Notes: generated from the sequence alone by a model not told the origin. A stretch of 64,000 nucleotides of DNA from Candidatus Nitrosocaldaceae archaeon (GCA_026002835.1 BPGC01000004.1:62001-126000); one strand, 5' to 3'; counted from the first letter of the stretch, positions 44,187 through 53,275 are shown. Numbers and translations: made by a program.

Positions 44187-44976
44187 CTAACTCATTATTC
44201 TTTCTATTATCTTATCCCAATAATTTCTATATTTATCATAGAATTCATCTAACATTGGTATAAAGTAATTTGCCATATCTATAGTATTAAGCATTCTACC
44301 TTGAATGTATTTGGCTATTATAGGATTAACATACATTGAAGTTAAAGTGAAGTTAACTTTTCTTAAATATCTTAATGGAAATTTTAGTTTATCTTCATTA
44401 TAATGATAATAATAGAACCATGTGGTCTTGCCAACTTTAATCTTATCAACCAGATCATGAATTATACAGAATGTCTCATATGCTCTCTTATGTCCTTTAC
44501 TCCAGTTTAAACTAATAATTTTACCATCACAAACTTCATTATGATGCTTAATGCTATAATGAGCTTCTCTTACCCTTAATCCAGTGGTTAATAAATATAA
44601 TAAGAAATATCTCTTCTCTATATCATACTTATTAATTGATTTAATAATATAATCTAAACTATACTTCTTTACTTTACTCTTTGGCACTTTCCATAATCCA
44701 TGTTCTCTTACCCATTCTCTAAACTCTTTTTGTTTGTGTGGTATGATCTAAGTCAATACTCTTTGAGTATTGATCTATATAATCTTGGTATTCATAATAC
44801 TTGCTAAGTGCTTTAATGATCTCTAACCTCTTATAACCAAAAGGCATGTTAAGAAGTTCATCCCATCTATTCCCTCTAATAATGTAAAAATACTTGTTAA
44901 CATAAAGAATTATATCATGTTGCTTTTCCTTTGATAAGTCTTTCATTTTCAAAAACTTTTTAAATGAAGGTTTACA
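44187..44976 (-). pseudogene. IntC: catalytic part of the split tyrosine integrase, frame broken by a 43-nt palindromic insertion
   Basis: Reading from the attR repeat, the frame continues CKPSFKKFLKMKDLSKEKQH... LSKYYEYQDY, then hits a ~43-nt insertion (44736-44778). It resumes one frame over as KQKEFREWVREHGLWKVPKS and the catalytic domain: LLTTGLRVREAHYS (Arg I), RYLRKVNFTLTSMY (Arg II region), YIQGRMLNTIDMANYF with the candidate nucleophile Tyr. Removing 43 bases leaves 747 nt, exactly 249 codons including the stop. With IntN this gives a ~321-residue integrase. Activity needs frameshifting or is lost. Confidence 0.82.
44753..44773. repeat. Palindrome G inside the integrase gene
   Basis: TCAATACTC/GAGTATTGA with a 3-base loop, flanked by GATCTAAG and TCTA as in the tandem clusters. 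It lies within the extra 43 bases that shift the integrase frame, so the palindrome behaves as an insertion. Confidence 0.82.
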
Positions 44977-45036
44977 ATTATAAGGGGAGGACAAAGGCTC
45001 CTCCCCATGGGCATGGGCTTGGTCTGGTGTGGCTGG
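44977..45036. repeat. attR: 60-bp provirus attachment repeat (right)
   Basis: Identical to 26005-26064. Beyond it the sequence is host DNA leading to thiDN. On the minus strand it encodes part of PATPDQAHAHGEEPLSSPYN in frame with IntC. Confidence 0.93.
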
Positions 45037-45122
45037 GCGTACTTGTAAGTATATTTGTAATCGATAAATAAAAAGTTTGTGTAGAATTTGTCTATATTAT
45101 TACTCAACTTTTTTTAGCTAAC

Positions 45123-45131
45123 TTTATATAC
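45123..45131 (+). promoter_or_regulatory. Predicted TATA box of thiDN
   Basis: TTTATATAC centred ~31 bases upstream of the thiDN start codon, on the host side of attR, implies a leaderless or near-leaderless mRNA unaffected by the provirus. Confidence 0.55.
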
Positions 45132-45157
45132 TATAAAAACATTACTACACTATCTTA

Positions 45158-46459
45158 ATGATAGTAAAAGCATTAACTATAGCTGGCTCAGATCCTTCAT
45201 CTGGTGCTGGAATCCAATCAGATCTTCTAGTCTTTGCATCTCTCAGAGTTTATGGATTAAGCGTTATAACATCAATAACTGCTCAAAATACTCAAAAGAT
45301 CTTATCTATAAAACCTTTAGATAAAGATATTGTTAGAGAACAGTTAGATGCTGTTTTTGAGGATTTTGGGATAAATGCTATAAAGATTGGTATGGTATAC
45401 GATGGAGAAATTATCGATTTATTATATAATTATCTTAGAGATGTTAAAAAGCCAATAATAATAGATCCAGTTATAAGATCAACTACTAATACTCAATTGC
45501 TCAAGGATGATGCTTATGATGCTTATAAAAGGCTTTTAGAGTTAGCATATGTAATAACTCCTAATATACCAGAGGCTGAGATATTAGCAGATATGAAGAT
45601 AGATACCATTGATGATATGCGAAAAGCATGTAAAAGATTTGCTAATAATGTTATAATAACAGGTGGACATCTTAGAGATAAAGCCATTGATATATTATAT
45701 ACAAATAACAAATTTTATGAATTCGTTAATGAGAAGATCGATAAGGAATTTCATGGAACTGGTTCTATATTCTCAGCAGCATTAACAGCAGAGATAGCTA
45801 AAGGATTTGATCTGATAAACGCATGTAGTATAGCAAATAGATATACAAGACATGCTATAGAGAATTCATATGCAATTGGTAAAGGATTGTTTATTCCTTC
45901 ATTACTAGATTATGTAGATGATAATATGCTAGAACTGCAAAGAGCTATAGATATTATAGAGACTATGCCAAATTTTCATCTATTGATACCAGAAACTCAA
46001 ACCAATTTTGCATATATGAAAGACAACTCTATCTTTGCAGTAAAAGGAAGGATAGTAAAGTTTGGAAGATATGCTAAAGCTGGTTCTATAGCAAAAGATG
46101 CATCTAAGCATGTAGCAGATGCATTACTTACAGCTAGCAAGTATTCTAACTTTAGATCGGCTATTAACATAAGGTATGATGAAGAGATAATAAAGATAGC
46201 TAAAGAATTGGGTATGAAGATACAATCATATGATAGAAGTAAAGAACCTAAAGAGTTTAAAGATAAAGAAGGTATGAGCATAAAATGGGGCATTGAACAA
46301 GCCTTTGCCAATGATAAGCCAGATATGGTATACCATAAAGGAGATCTTGGCAAAGAACCTATGATAATAATATTTGGCAAAGAACCTATGGATGTAATTA
46401 ATAAAATTGAGAAGATATTATCTACTCTGCAGATAGATCCCAATAATTTGCTTCCTTAA
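45158..46459 (+). CDS. thiDN: Bifunctional HMP kinase / thiamine-phosphate synthase (ThiD-ThiN fusion)
   Basis: 433 residues. The ThiD half (1-250) is a ribokinase-type kinase phosphorylating HMP and HMP-P: ALTIAGSDPSSGAGIQSDLLVFASLRVYG, IITGGHLRDKA, and the anion hole HGTGSIFSAALTAEIAKG. The ThiN half (~265-433), MPNFHLLIPETQTNFAYM... GRYAKAGSIAKDASKHVADALL, is the archaeal thiamine-phosphate synthase that replaces ThiE. It was the divergent partner of thiC before virus insertion. Confidence 0.94.
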   Translation: MIVKALTIAGSDPSSGAGIQSDLLVFASLRVYGLSVITSITAQNTQKILSIKPLDKDIVREQLDAVFEDFGINAIKIGMVYDGEIIDLLYNYLRDVKKPIIIDPVIRSTTNTQLLKDDAYDAYKRLLELAYVITPNIPEAEILADMKIDTIDDMRKACKRFANNVIITGGHLRDKAIDILYTNNKFYEFVNEKIDKEFHGTGSIFSAALTAEIAKGFDLINACSIANRYTRHAIENSYAIGKGLFIPSLLDYVDDNMLELQRAIDIIETMPNFHLLIPETQTNFAYMKDNSIFAVKGRIVKFGRYAKAGSIAKDASKHVADALLTASKYSNFRSAINIRYDEEIIKIAKELGMKIQSYDRSKEPKEFKDKEGMSIKWGIEQAFANDKPDMVYHKGDLGKEPMIIIFGKEPMDVINKIEKILSTLQIDPNNLLP

Positions 46460-47222
46460 AACCTTCAGTTGGTAGTTGTAATGCCTTCCACTCTTTTAGA
46501 CTTTTAGCATATAATTTTACATTATCATAACCAGCATACTTTAATGCATAATATGCTAAACCTGATAACGTTCCTACACTTCCACAATAAGTTATTATCT
46601 CTTTATCTTCTTTAATCTTCCTATTCTCTAGCATCCTTCTAAGCTCTTCTGGTGGTTTTAAGATACTATTCTCATCTCCAAATGCTCGCCATGGTATATT
46701 AGTTGCTCTAGGGATATGTGTATCTAGATAATTCAATCGTTCCCTACTATCAAGCAGTATTTTATTATTACTCTCCTTTAATACAGATTGCACATAATCA
46801 TAAGTTGCTAGTATATCCTTATTTATCTTAATAGTAAACTTTTTTGCTGGTTTTGGTTTCCTAACCCTCTTCTCTACTTTATAACCTAACTCTTTCCATT
46901 TGCTGAATGTAACTGATAATAATGATACCTTCTCATGTCCTAGATACTCTAGAGTCCATGCTACTCTAGCAGCTAATGCTCCAAATATATCATCGTATAC
47001 AACTACATGTGTATCATCGCCTACTCCAACTTTCCTAAATATCTCTGCTAACTCATTAGCATCTTTAGCAGAAAGAATCTTTGCTAATGGTAAAGAAATA
47101 GCGTTTGGTATATGTCCTTCCTTATAATCTTCTTCTCTTCTAGCATCTATTATTAGCATATTCTTCTTCCTTAACAATTGAGATGGAGTAATAAGTATGG
47201 GAGCCTTTCTCTTCAAAGTCAT
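46422..47222 (-). CDS. Thiosulfate/3-mercaptopyruvate sulfurtransferase (two rhodanese domains)
   Basis: About 266 residues from ATG 47222, which overlaps the preceding stop (TGATG). The N-terminal inactive rhodanese domain is LIIDARREEDYKEGHIPNAISLPL. The C-terminal active domain has ILLDSRERLNYLDTHIPRATNIPW and the catalytic loop ITYCGSVGTLSG with nucleophilic Cys. Coupling to the siroheme reductase gene points to sulfur assimilation. The 3' end overlaps thiDN by 38 bases in the opposite direction. Confidence 0.9.
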   Translation of the reverse strand: MTLKRKAPILITPSQLLRKKNMLIIDARREEDYKEGHIPNAISLPLAKILSAKDANELAEIFRKVGVGDDTHVVVYDDIFGALAARVAWTLEYLGHEKVSLLSVTFSKWKELGYKVEKRVRKPKPAKKFTIKINKDILATYDYVQSVLKESNNKILLDSRERLNYLDTHIPRATNIPWRAFGDENSILKPPEELRRMLENRKIKEDKEIITYCGSVGTLSGLAYYALKYAGYDNVKLYAKSLKEWKALQLPTEGFKEANYWDLSAE

Positions 47223-49009
47223 CAAGCAGCACATTCACCTCTAGCTGTCCTTGCTATGAATTTAGAATCATTACCATAATCCATGTATAGATCTGGATCT
47301 TCTTCTGGACTAGGTAATCTAGATACCTCATCGATAACCTTTTTAAGATCATTTGTATTCTTTATGTTTGTACCATTACCTTCTAGAACTCTATCAATCC
47401 ATTCAACGAACTTTTCTCCATCATTCTTCTCTTCTTTATAAACCTCAATCAATTTTAAGATGGCATCAATAACACGTTTTGCTGGGACTCTAGTTAGAGT
47501 CTTTCCTAATCTAGCATCTTCTCCTACTCTTCCTCCTATAAGCATATTGTATGTTGGAGTTAAGCTATTGTTTACTCTAGATGCTCCTCCATAGAATCCT
47601 ATAGTGCCTATCATATGCTGACCACAGGAGTTAGGACAACCACTAATATGTATAGTAGCACCTTCTAAATCTTTATCTTTATCTAACTCTGCTTCTAGTA
47701 ATCTTCTCTGAACCTCTTTGCCTAATCTATGAGAATTTGTTATTGCTAGATTGCAAGATGTAGTTCCAGTGCACGCAACTGCTGATGTTATAGTTAAAGC
47801 TCCTGGCTTTGCTAACCCTGCTTCTAATAATCTCTTGTATACTTTAACTAGATCCGAATTTAATACCCATCTTAATGCAAAACCCTGCTTAGGAGTTGCT
47901 ATTATTGCATTCTCAGCAGAAAACTCTTCTGTAATAGATGCTAATGCTCTTAATTGTGTAGCTGTTATATCACCCATCTGTAATGGTATCAATACTATTG
48001 AGTATCCTTTCTGTTTCTGCTCCATTACATTACTAGCAAACCAGCGTTCAAATCCTTCTGGAGGATTATAAGGTTTGATATTTGTTATCGATGCTTTCTC
48101 TGGCTTTGGATATTCTTTTATATCCAATTTTACATATACAGATTTTGTAGCATTTACTATGCTTCGCTCCTTCAAAACCATCTCTTTGAATTTGTCAAAG
48201 CCTAGATCATGTACAAGATAACGCATCCTATTCCTATGCATATGGACTCTATCACCATGTCTATCGAATAATCTTATCACAGCCATTGCAGTTGGTAACA
48301 ACTGATCTTCGCTAGTAAACTCTTCTAGTAAATGGCCTATATATGAGGCTGGACCTAAGCCTCCTCCTAGGTATATTCTGAAACCTCTTACCATTTTACC
48401 ATTCTCTTCCTTTACAACTGGAACTAAACCGACATCTGCTATTCTTGCTAGATTATGCTCTTCACAACAAGCAAAGTTGAACTTGAACTTTCTAGGCAGA
48501 TTCTGACACATAGGATTTCTTAAGAAGAATCTTGTTACGGCTTTTGCATAAGGAGTTACATCAAATGGTTCATTCTTGCACACACCAGCAAATGGAGATG
48601 CTACTACATTCCTAACTGTATTACCACATGCTTCTCTAGTCGTTAATCCAACTTCAACTAGACCTCTCTCTACCTCTGGCACATCATCTAGATATATCCA
48701 ATGCATCTGTATATTCTGTCTAGTAGTTATATGCACACTTCCAATAGAGAATGCTTCTGATAGATTTGCAACCTTCCTTAATTGATCAGGGAATAATATA
48801 CCAGCTGGTATCTTTATCCTCATCATGGTATAATCTTGATTTAATCTAGCACCATATGCACCATATTGTAATCTAAACCTTCTAAATTCATCCTCGCTAA
48901 TCTTTCCAGCTCTGTAAAGTTTGATCATATCTTCGATAGTTCTAACTTCTTCCTCTAAACCCCATGATTCTCTATCTTGTTTAATGTATTCTCTAAATCT
49001 CTGTTTCAT
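47222..49009 (-). CDS. Ferredoxin-dependent nitrite/sulfite reductase
   Basis: 595 residues with two ferrite-like domains and the siroheme/[4Fe-4S] ligands: GALTITSAVACTGTTSCNLAITNSHR and GATIHISGCPNSCGQHMIGTIGF (two C-x(3-5)-C pairs). The N-terminal half has SVHITTRQNIQMHW, and TREACGNTVRNVVASPFAG. It could reduce sulfite to sulfide or nitrite to ammonia. The adjacent rhodanese favours sulfite, and thaumarchaeal homologues are usually annotated as either. Confidence 0.9.
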   Translation of the reverse strand: MKQRFREYIKQDRESWGLEEEVRTIEDMIKLYRAGKISEDEFRRFRLQYGAYGARLNQDYTMMRIKIPAGILFPDQLRKVANLSEAFSIGSVHITTRQNIQMHWIYLDDVPEVERGLVEVGLTTREACGNTVRNVVASPFAGVCKNEPFDVTPYAKAVTRFFLRNPMCQNLPRKFKFNFACCEEHNLARIADVGLVPVVKEENGKMVRGFRIYLGGGLGPASYIGHLLEEFTSEDQLLPTAMAVIRLFDRHGDRVHMHRNRMRYLVHDLGFDKFKEMVLKERSIVNATKSVYVKLDIKEYPKPEKASITNIKPYNPPEGFERWFASNVMEQKQKGYSIVLIPLQMGDITATQLRALASITEEFSAENAIIATPKQGFALRWVLNSDLVKVYKRLLEAGLAKPGALTITSAVACTGTTSCNLAITNSHRLGKEVQRRLLEAELDKDKDLEGATIHISGCPNSCGQHMIGTIGFYGGASRVNNSLTPTYNMLIGGRVGEDARLGKTLTRVPAKRVIDAILKLIEVYKEEKNDGEKFVEWIDRVLEGNGTNIKNTNDLKKVIDEVSRLPSPEEDPDLYMDYGNDSKFIARTARGECAA

Positions 49010-49173
49010 ATAATGGTAAGAAGCATCTAACGCTATTTAAAACCTTCCTACATCATTTATATCGTTATGATTTTCTTATTCTGTCCTATTATCTAGTAAT
49101 ATATGCAACTGGGGTATGTAAAGGCATGTTTGTAAACACAAATTATTTTAATAACCTATTTGTAAATTATTGT

Positions 49174-49419
49174 ATGGCAGAGAACGAGGGCATGGAGAGT
49201 ACTGAAAGTGGCACTGAAGTTGTTAAGAAGAGTAGAGCGAAGACAAAATCTAAATCTACAACATCTGAACCTTCTGTAAAAACTCTAGTTAAACAACTAG
49301 ATAAGCAAGCTAAACAGATTGAAAAGTTACAAGCATCATTAAACGAATTAAAGAAGAAAGTCTCTGGAGTAGAGAGAGAGGTTAAGAAGGCTACTAAATC
49401 TACTTCTAAAAAGAAGTAG
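49174..49419 (+). CDS. Small Lys-rich coiled-coil protein
   Basis: About 81 residues from ATG 49174 (MAENEGMESTESGTEVVKKS); an earlier in-frame ATG at 49126 would add an unlikely leader. A Ser/Lys/Thr-rich disordered region is followed by a strong heptad segment (VKTLVKQLDKQAKQIEKLQA) and a Lys-rich tail (KKATKSTSKKK). Chromatin- or RNA-associated roles are conceivable, but none is demonstrated by the sequence. Confidence 0.7.
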   Translation: MAENEGMESTESGTEVVKKSRAKTKSKSTTSEPSVKTLVKQLDKQAKQIEKLQASLNELKKKVSGVEREVKKATKSTSKKK

Positions 49420-49427
49420 GATTATTC

Positions 49428-51152
49428 CTACTTTTTTTGTAATTGTATAATCTTATGTTGATCAACATTGATCAAGCCTTTATCTGTAATCCTTAAATGA
49501 GGAATCACTGGCAATGCTAAGAATGTTAATGCTATTAATGGAGAACTATGTTTACAGTTTAACTCTTCTTTAATTATATCCAACATATAAGATAATTCTT
49601 TAGCAATTGTATCAGCATCTTTCTCGCTAATCAATCCTGCTATAGGTAATTCTAGTTTTGCTAATATCTTATTATTCTTTGTAACGGCAAAACCACCTTG
49701 CATATCTATTACTGTATTTATTGCTAATACAAGATCTTCATCTCTAACACCTACACCAATAATATTATGTGAATCATGTGATATAGAAGATGCTATAGCT
49801 CCAGATTCTAAACCAAATCCTTTAACAAAACCTACTGCTATATTACCAGATGCTTTATGCCTCTCAATAACAACTACTTTTTCTAATCCTTGCATATCAT
49901 TTATCTCTTGAATTAAATGATTTGTTATTAAACTATCAGTAACCTCTATCACATTAATAAAAGCATATTTATCTATATCTAATTTCAGATCATCCTTCCT
50001 TATCTTTCTTTTAACATTAACCGTATTTTTAACATGATCTGGATATATGAATTTTTGATCAAATAATACTTTATCATCTTTTACTAATAACCTTCCATTG
50101 ATAAATACCATACTAGGTTTGAACTCTTTTAGATCATCTAAGACTATCATATCAGCTAGTCTAGCTGGTGCTACTGAACCGAGATGCAATGACAATCCAA
50201 ACCTTTCCGCAATATTTAGTGTAGCCATCTGTATTGCTTCTAACGGTTCTATACCTTCTTCTATAACTCTTCTTATATTATAATTGATGTGTCCTCTTTT
50301 GATTATATCTGTAGGTAATAAATCATCACTTGCCAATAACAATCTTCTTTTATCATTCAATGTTATCTTGCTGATCAACTCTGTATTTCTGCTTAACGAT
50401 CCTTCTCTAATCATCACATACATTCCTAATCTAAGCTTATTAAGTAGATCTTGTGGATGATCGTTCTCATGGCATGAAGTTATTCCCGCTGATACATATG
50501 AACATAAATCTTGTAAATTCAGCATAGGAGCATGTCCATCTATTATGGCATTATGCTTTAATGCTACTACAATCTTATTTATAATATTATTATCGCATGA
50601 TAATAAACCATTATAATCCATAACCTCTCCTATTATGTTAGAATATTCTAACAATTCTTTGATCTGTTCAACATCAATTCTTGATCCAGTTGTACTTAAT
50701 TCTTTCTCTATTGGAATTGATGAAGGGATCTCTAAGAATATTCTTATAGGAGAGATCTTTGCCTCTTCAAAGAATAATTTGAAACCTTCCATGCCTAATA
50801 CGTTTGCTATTTCATGAGGATCTGCAAATACTGCAGTAGTTCCATATCTTATTACAGCTTTTGAATAGTTGAGCGGTGTTAATAGGCTACTCTCTATATG
50901 GCAATGAGAATCCATGAATCCTGGTGATATGAATTTATGATCAAGATCAATTATATTATCTGCATTTACATCAATATAATCTCCTACATATGCTATCCTC
51001 CCTTTTCTAACTAATATGCATGTATTATCTAACACCTCTAATGTATGAACATTTATCAACCTAGCATTCTTTATCATTAAATCTGCTCTAGTTCTTCCTT
51101 TAGCAGTATCAATGAGTTCTTTTATAACATCTTCTAATCTATTGAATTGCAT
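49428..51152 (-). CDS. ade: Adenine deaminase
   Basis: A 574-residue amidohydrolase converting adenine to hypoxanthine. Motifs: RADLMIKNARLINVHTLEV, the metal-binding HKFISPGFMDSHCHIESS, FADPHEIANV, IIDGHAP, CHENDHP and LLASDDL (metal Asp). The C-terminal adenine-deaminase domain contains SISHDSHNIIGVG and MQGGFAV. The next gene, 1 base away on the same strand, is a purine phosphoribosyltransferase, giving a salvage pair from adenine to IMP. Confidence 0.94.
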   Translation of the reverse strand: MQFNRLEDVIKELIDTAKGRTRADLMIKNARLINVHTLEVLDNTCILVRKGRIAYVGDYIDVNADNIIDLDHKFISPGFMDSHCHIESSLLTPLNYSKAVIRYGTTAVFADPHEIANVLGMEGFKLFFEEAKISPIRIFLEIPSSIPIEKELSTTGSRIDVEQIKELLEYSNIIGEVMDYNGLLSCDNNIINKIVVALKHNAIIDGHAPMLNLQDLCSYVSAGITSCHENDHPQDLLNKLRLGMYVMIREGSLSRNTELISKITLNDKRRLLLASDDLLPTDIIKRGHINYNIRRVIEEGIEPLEAIQMATLNIAERFGLSLHLGSVAPARLADMIVLDDLKEFKPSMVFINGRLLVKDDKVLFDQKFIYPDHVKNTVNVKRKIRKDDLKLDIDKYAFINVIEVTDSLITNHLIQEINDMQGLEKVVVIERHKASGNIAVGFVKGFGLESGAIASSISHDSHNIIGVGVRDEDLVLAINTVIDMQGGFAVTKNNKILAKLELPIAGLISEKDADTIAKELSYMLDIIKEELNCKHSSPLIALTFLALPVIPHLRITDKGLINVDQHKIIQLQKK

Positions 51153-51153
51153 A

Positions 51154-51696
51154 CTATCCCTCTATAATCTTCAACAATCTTTTCACCAAATTATAATCAA
51201 GTTCTAGTTTATAAGGATCTTCTCCCTTCTTTAATACCGATCTTAACGTTTCACACCTCTCCCATGGAAATACTATCCATTCATCAGTAACTTCTGAATA
51301 ATAATCTGGTTTAAAGACACTTTTCGGTTTCTTATAAAGCGTTAAAGTCTTGATATTATCAGCCTTATCTTTTAATATATCTATAAGTGCTAGCATAGTA
51401 TTACCAGTATCTGTTATATCATCAACTATAAGCACATTTTTACCTTTCAACTTCTCTATTGCTGTGTTTATATTTATTATAGGTTTATCTAATCTTTTAT
51501 TGATATCTATATAATATTGTGCTGTTATTATAAAGATATCATGTATATCGAAGATATCTGCGAATATTCTAGCAGGTATCAAACCGCCTCTTGATACTCC
51601 AATTATAGTATCTATATTGTAATCATCATCAATTATATCTTCTGCTAACTTTATACATATATCATATACATCATCCCATGATAATGTTACTAGCAT
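51154..51696 (-). CDS. Purine phosphoribosyltransferase (xanthine/hypoxanthine type)
   Basis: 180 residues with the type-I PRTase core: IIGVSRGGLIPARIFAD, the PRPP motif VLIVDDITDTGNTM and a C-terminal FPWERCET hood element that is common in archaeal XGPRT/HPRT-like enzymes. Functionally it fits downstream of adenine deaminase, converting hypoxanthine or xanthine to the nucleotide. The precise base is not resolvable from sequence. Confidence 0.87.
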   Translation of the reverse strand: MLVTLSWDDVYDICIKLAEDIIDDDYNIDTIIGVSRGGLIPARIFADIFDIHDIFIITAQYYIDINKRLDKPIININTAIEKLKGKNVLIVDDITDTGNTMLALIDILKDKADNIKTLTLYKKPKSVFKPDYYSEVTDEWIVFPWERCETLRSVLKKGEDPYKLELDYNLVKRLLKIIEG

Positions 51697-51725
51697 AAAT
51701 TATCTTCTTATATCAGAAATAAAAA

Positions 51726-53219
51726 TTATGGTTTTAGATTGAATACTATAGTCTTTAATGTAGTCATCTCTTTGAGGCTATAACCTATACCTTCCCTTCC
51801 TAAGCCTGAATATTTTACACCACCAAATGGGAAGTAACCTACACCATGTTTTGGTAGATCGTTGATGGTTATCTCTCCTACATTAAGTTCTTTCACTACA
51901 TTCCATATCTTATAGAAGTTATTAGTGAATATGCATGAATCCAATCCATAGTTAGATTTATGTCCTATTTCTAAAGCATCTTCTATCTTTGATATTCTAA
52001 TTATAGTTGCTACTGGACCAAAAGTCTCTTCCCATGCTATCCTAGCATTTAATGGAACGTAATCCAATACAGTTGGTTCAAAATAGTTCTTATCTCTCTT
52101 ACCTCCTTTGAGCAATTTTGCTCCTTTCTCTATAGCATCTGTTACCAACTCTTCAACGAATCTAGCAGCTCTTTCATCTATTAACGGTCCAATTTTTACA
52201 TCTTCTCTAGGGTCTCCATATTTCCATTCCTCAGCATATCTCAATACATTCTCAACAAACTTATCCGCAACTTTATCTATTACTAGAATTGCACTTATTG
52301 CATCACATCTTTGACCAGCATTCTTGAACGCTCCTTCAACACATGCTCTTGCAGCTAGATCTAGATCAGCATCATCTAATACTATAGCCATACCCTTTCC
52401 TCCCAATTCTAGATGCAGATGCTTCATGCCAGCTTTATCTGCAATCTCCCTTCCAACTATAGTACTACCAGTAAAGTTTATCATAGCAATCCTCTCATCT
52501 CTTACCAAAGGATCGCTTATATCTCCAGCATCTCCAGTAATTAGGTTAAACGCTCCTTTTGGTAAACCCGCTTCTTCCAAAGTCTTTGCAAATAATATCA
52601 AAGGTATGGGATCAGCGCTAGCAGGTTTTGCAATAACAGTATTTCCTGCTAATAAGGCTGGAACTATCTTTGCTAATCCTATGAATAATGGATAGTTGAA
52701 TGGAGATATACATGCTATAACTCCTCTAGGTTCTCTTATAACTAAAGCGAACTTACCTTTTGTATCTTTGTTCCAATCTCCTGGTATATACTCTCCAAAT
52801 ATCTTACTAGCTTCTTGCATTGTTAGTTCTAATCTTTCTAGTGATGCATTAAACTCACTCTCAGCATCTTTTCTAGGTTTCCCCGCATTAAGCATTATTG
52901 CGTTTACAAAACTATCTTTATGTTTAAGCATTAACTCTTTAGCTTCTTGCAATAATTCTATTCTATCTATACCAGCCATATTCCTCATCTTAGGTTTTGC
53001 ATCAACTGCTGCTCTTATCGCTTTATCAACATCATCTTTCTTACATAATTGTATATATCCAATTATACTATTATCTATAGGACTCTTTATCTCTCTAACA
53101 TCTTTAGTAGCAATCCATTCCCCATCTATGAAACATTTAAAGCTTGGAATTCCATCCTTAAGTTCGTATATATCAGCAAAGAACTCATCCAATTCTAATC
53201 GATCTCTTGTTATCTGCAT
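51726..53219 (-). CDS. Aldehyde dehydrogenase, GapN-like (non-phosphorylating glyceraldehyde-3-phosphate dehydrogenase)
   Basis: About 497 residues from ATG 53219. Motifs: FNYPLFIGLAKIVPALLAGNTVIAKPAS, cofactor GSTIVGREIA, catalytic Glu in LHLELGGKGM, catalytic Cys in NAGQRCDAIS, and EETFGPVATI. The closest style is archaeal GapN, which makes 3-phosphoglycerate and NAD(P)H without ATP. Related succinate-semialdehyde-type enzymes cannot be fully excluded. Confidence 0.85.
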   Translation of the reverse strand: MQITRDRLELDEFFADIYELKDGIPSFKCFIDGEWIATKDVREIKSPIDNSIIGYIQLCKKDDVDKAIRAAVDAKPKMRNMAGIDRIELLQEAKELMLKHKDSFVNAIMLNAGKPRKDAESEFNASLERLELTMQEASKIFGEYIPGDWNKDTKGKFALVIREPRGVIACISPFNYPLFIGLAKIVPALLAGNTVIAKPASADPIPLILFAKTLEEAGLPKGAFNLITGDAGDISDPLVRDERIAMINFTGSTIVGREIADKAGMKHLHLELGGKGMAIVLDDADLDLAARACVEGAFKNAGQRCDAISAILVIDKVADKFVENVLRYAEEWKYGDPREDVKIGPLIDERAARFVEELVTDAIEKGAKLLKGGKRDKNYFEPTVLDYVPLNARIAWEETFGPVATIIRISKIEDALEIGHKSNYGLDSCIFTNNFYKIWNVVKELNVGEITINDLPKHGVGYFPFGGVKYSGLGREGIGYSLKEMTTLKTIVFNLKP

Positions 53220-53275
53220 ATTATAATACAGCAAAAAACACTAATAAATTATAGCTTTAACAGTTATAATAAAAT

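Larger units (their letters stand above)
26005..45036. mobile_element. Integrated tailed-virus genome (provirus), 18,972 bp
   Basis: Bounded by 60-bp direct repeats and inserted in the thiC-thiDN intergenic region. Virus hallmarks inside are terminase, portal, protease-capsid fusion, connectors, tail tube, tape measure, tail chaperones, polymerase remnant and split integrase. Gene polarity switches at least ten times, unlike the long collinear blocks of typical tailed phages, and most switches carry palindromes. Decay of the polymerase, regulators and integrase suggests a stranded, ageing element. Confidence 0.93.

Noticed and set aside
44736..44778. BHB intron in the integrase instead of an insertion
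   Set aside because: The hairpin has no pair of 3-nt bulges separated by a 4-bp helix at the needed junctions, and the sequence matches the viral palindrome family.
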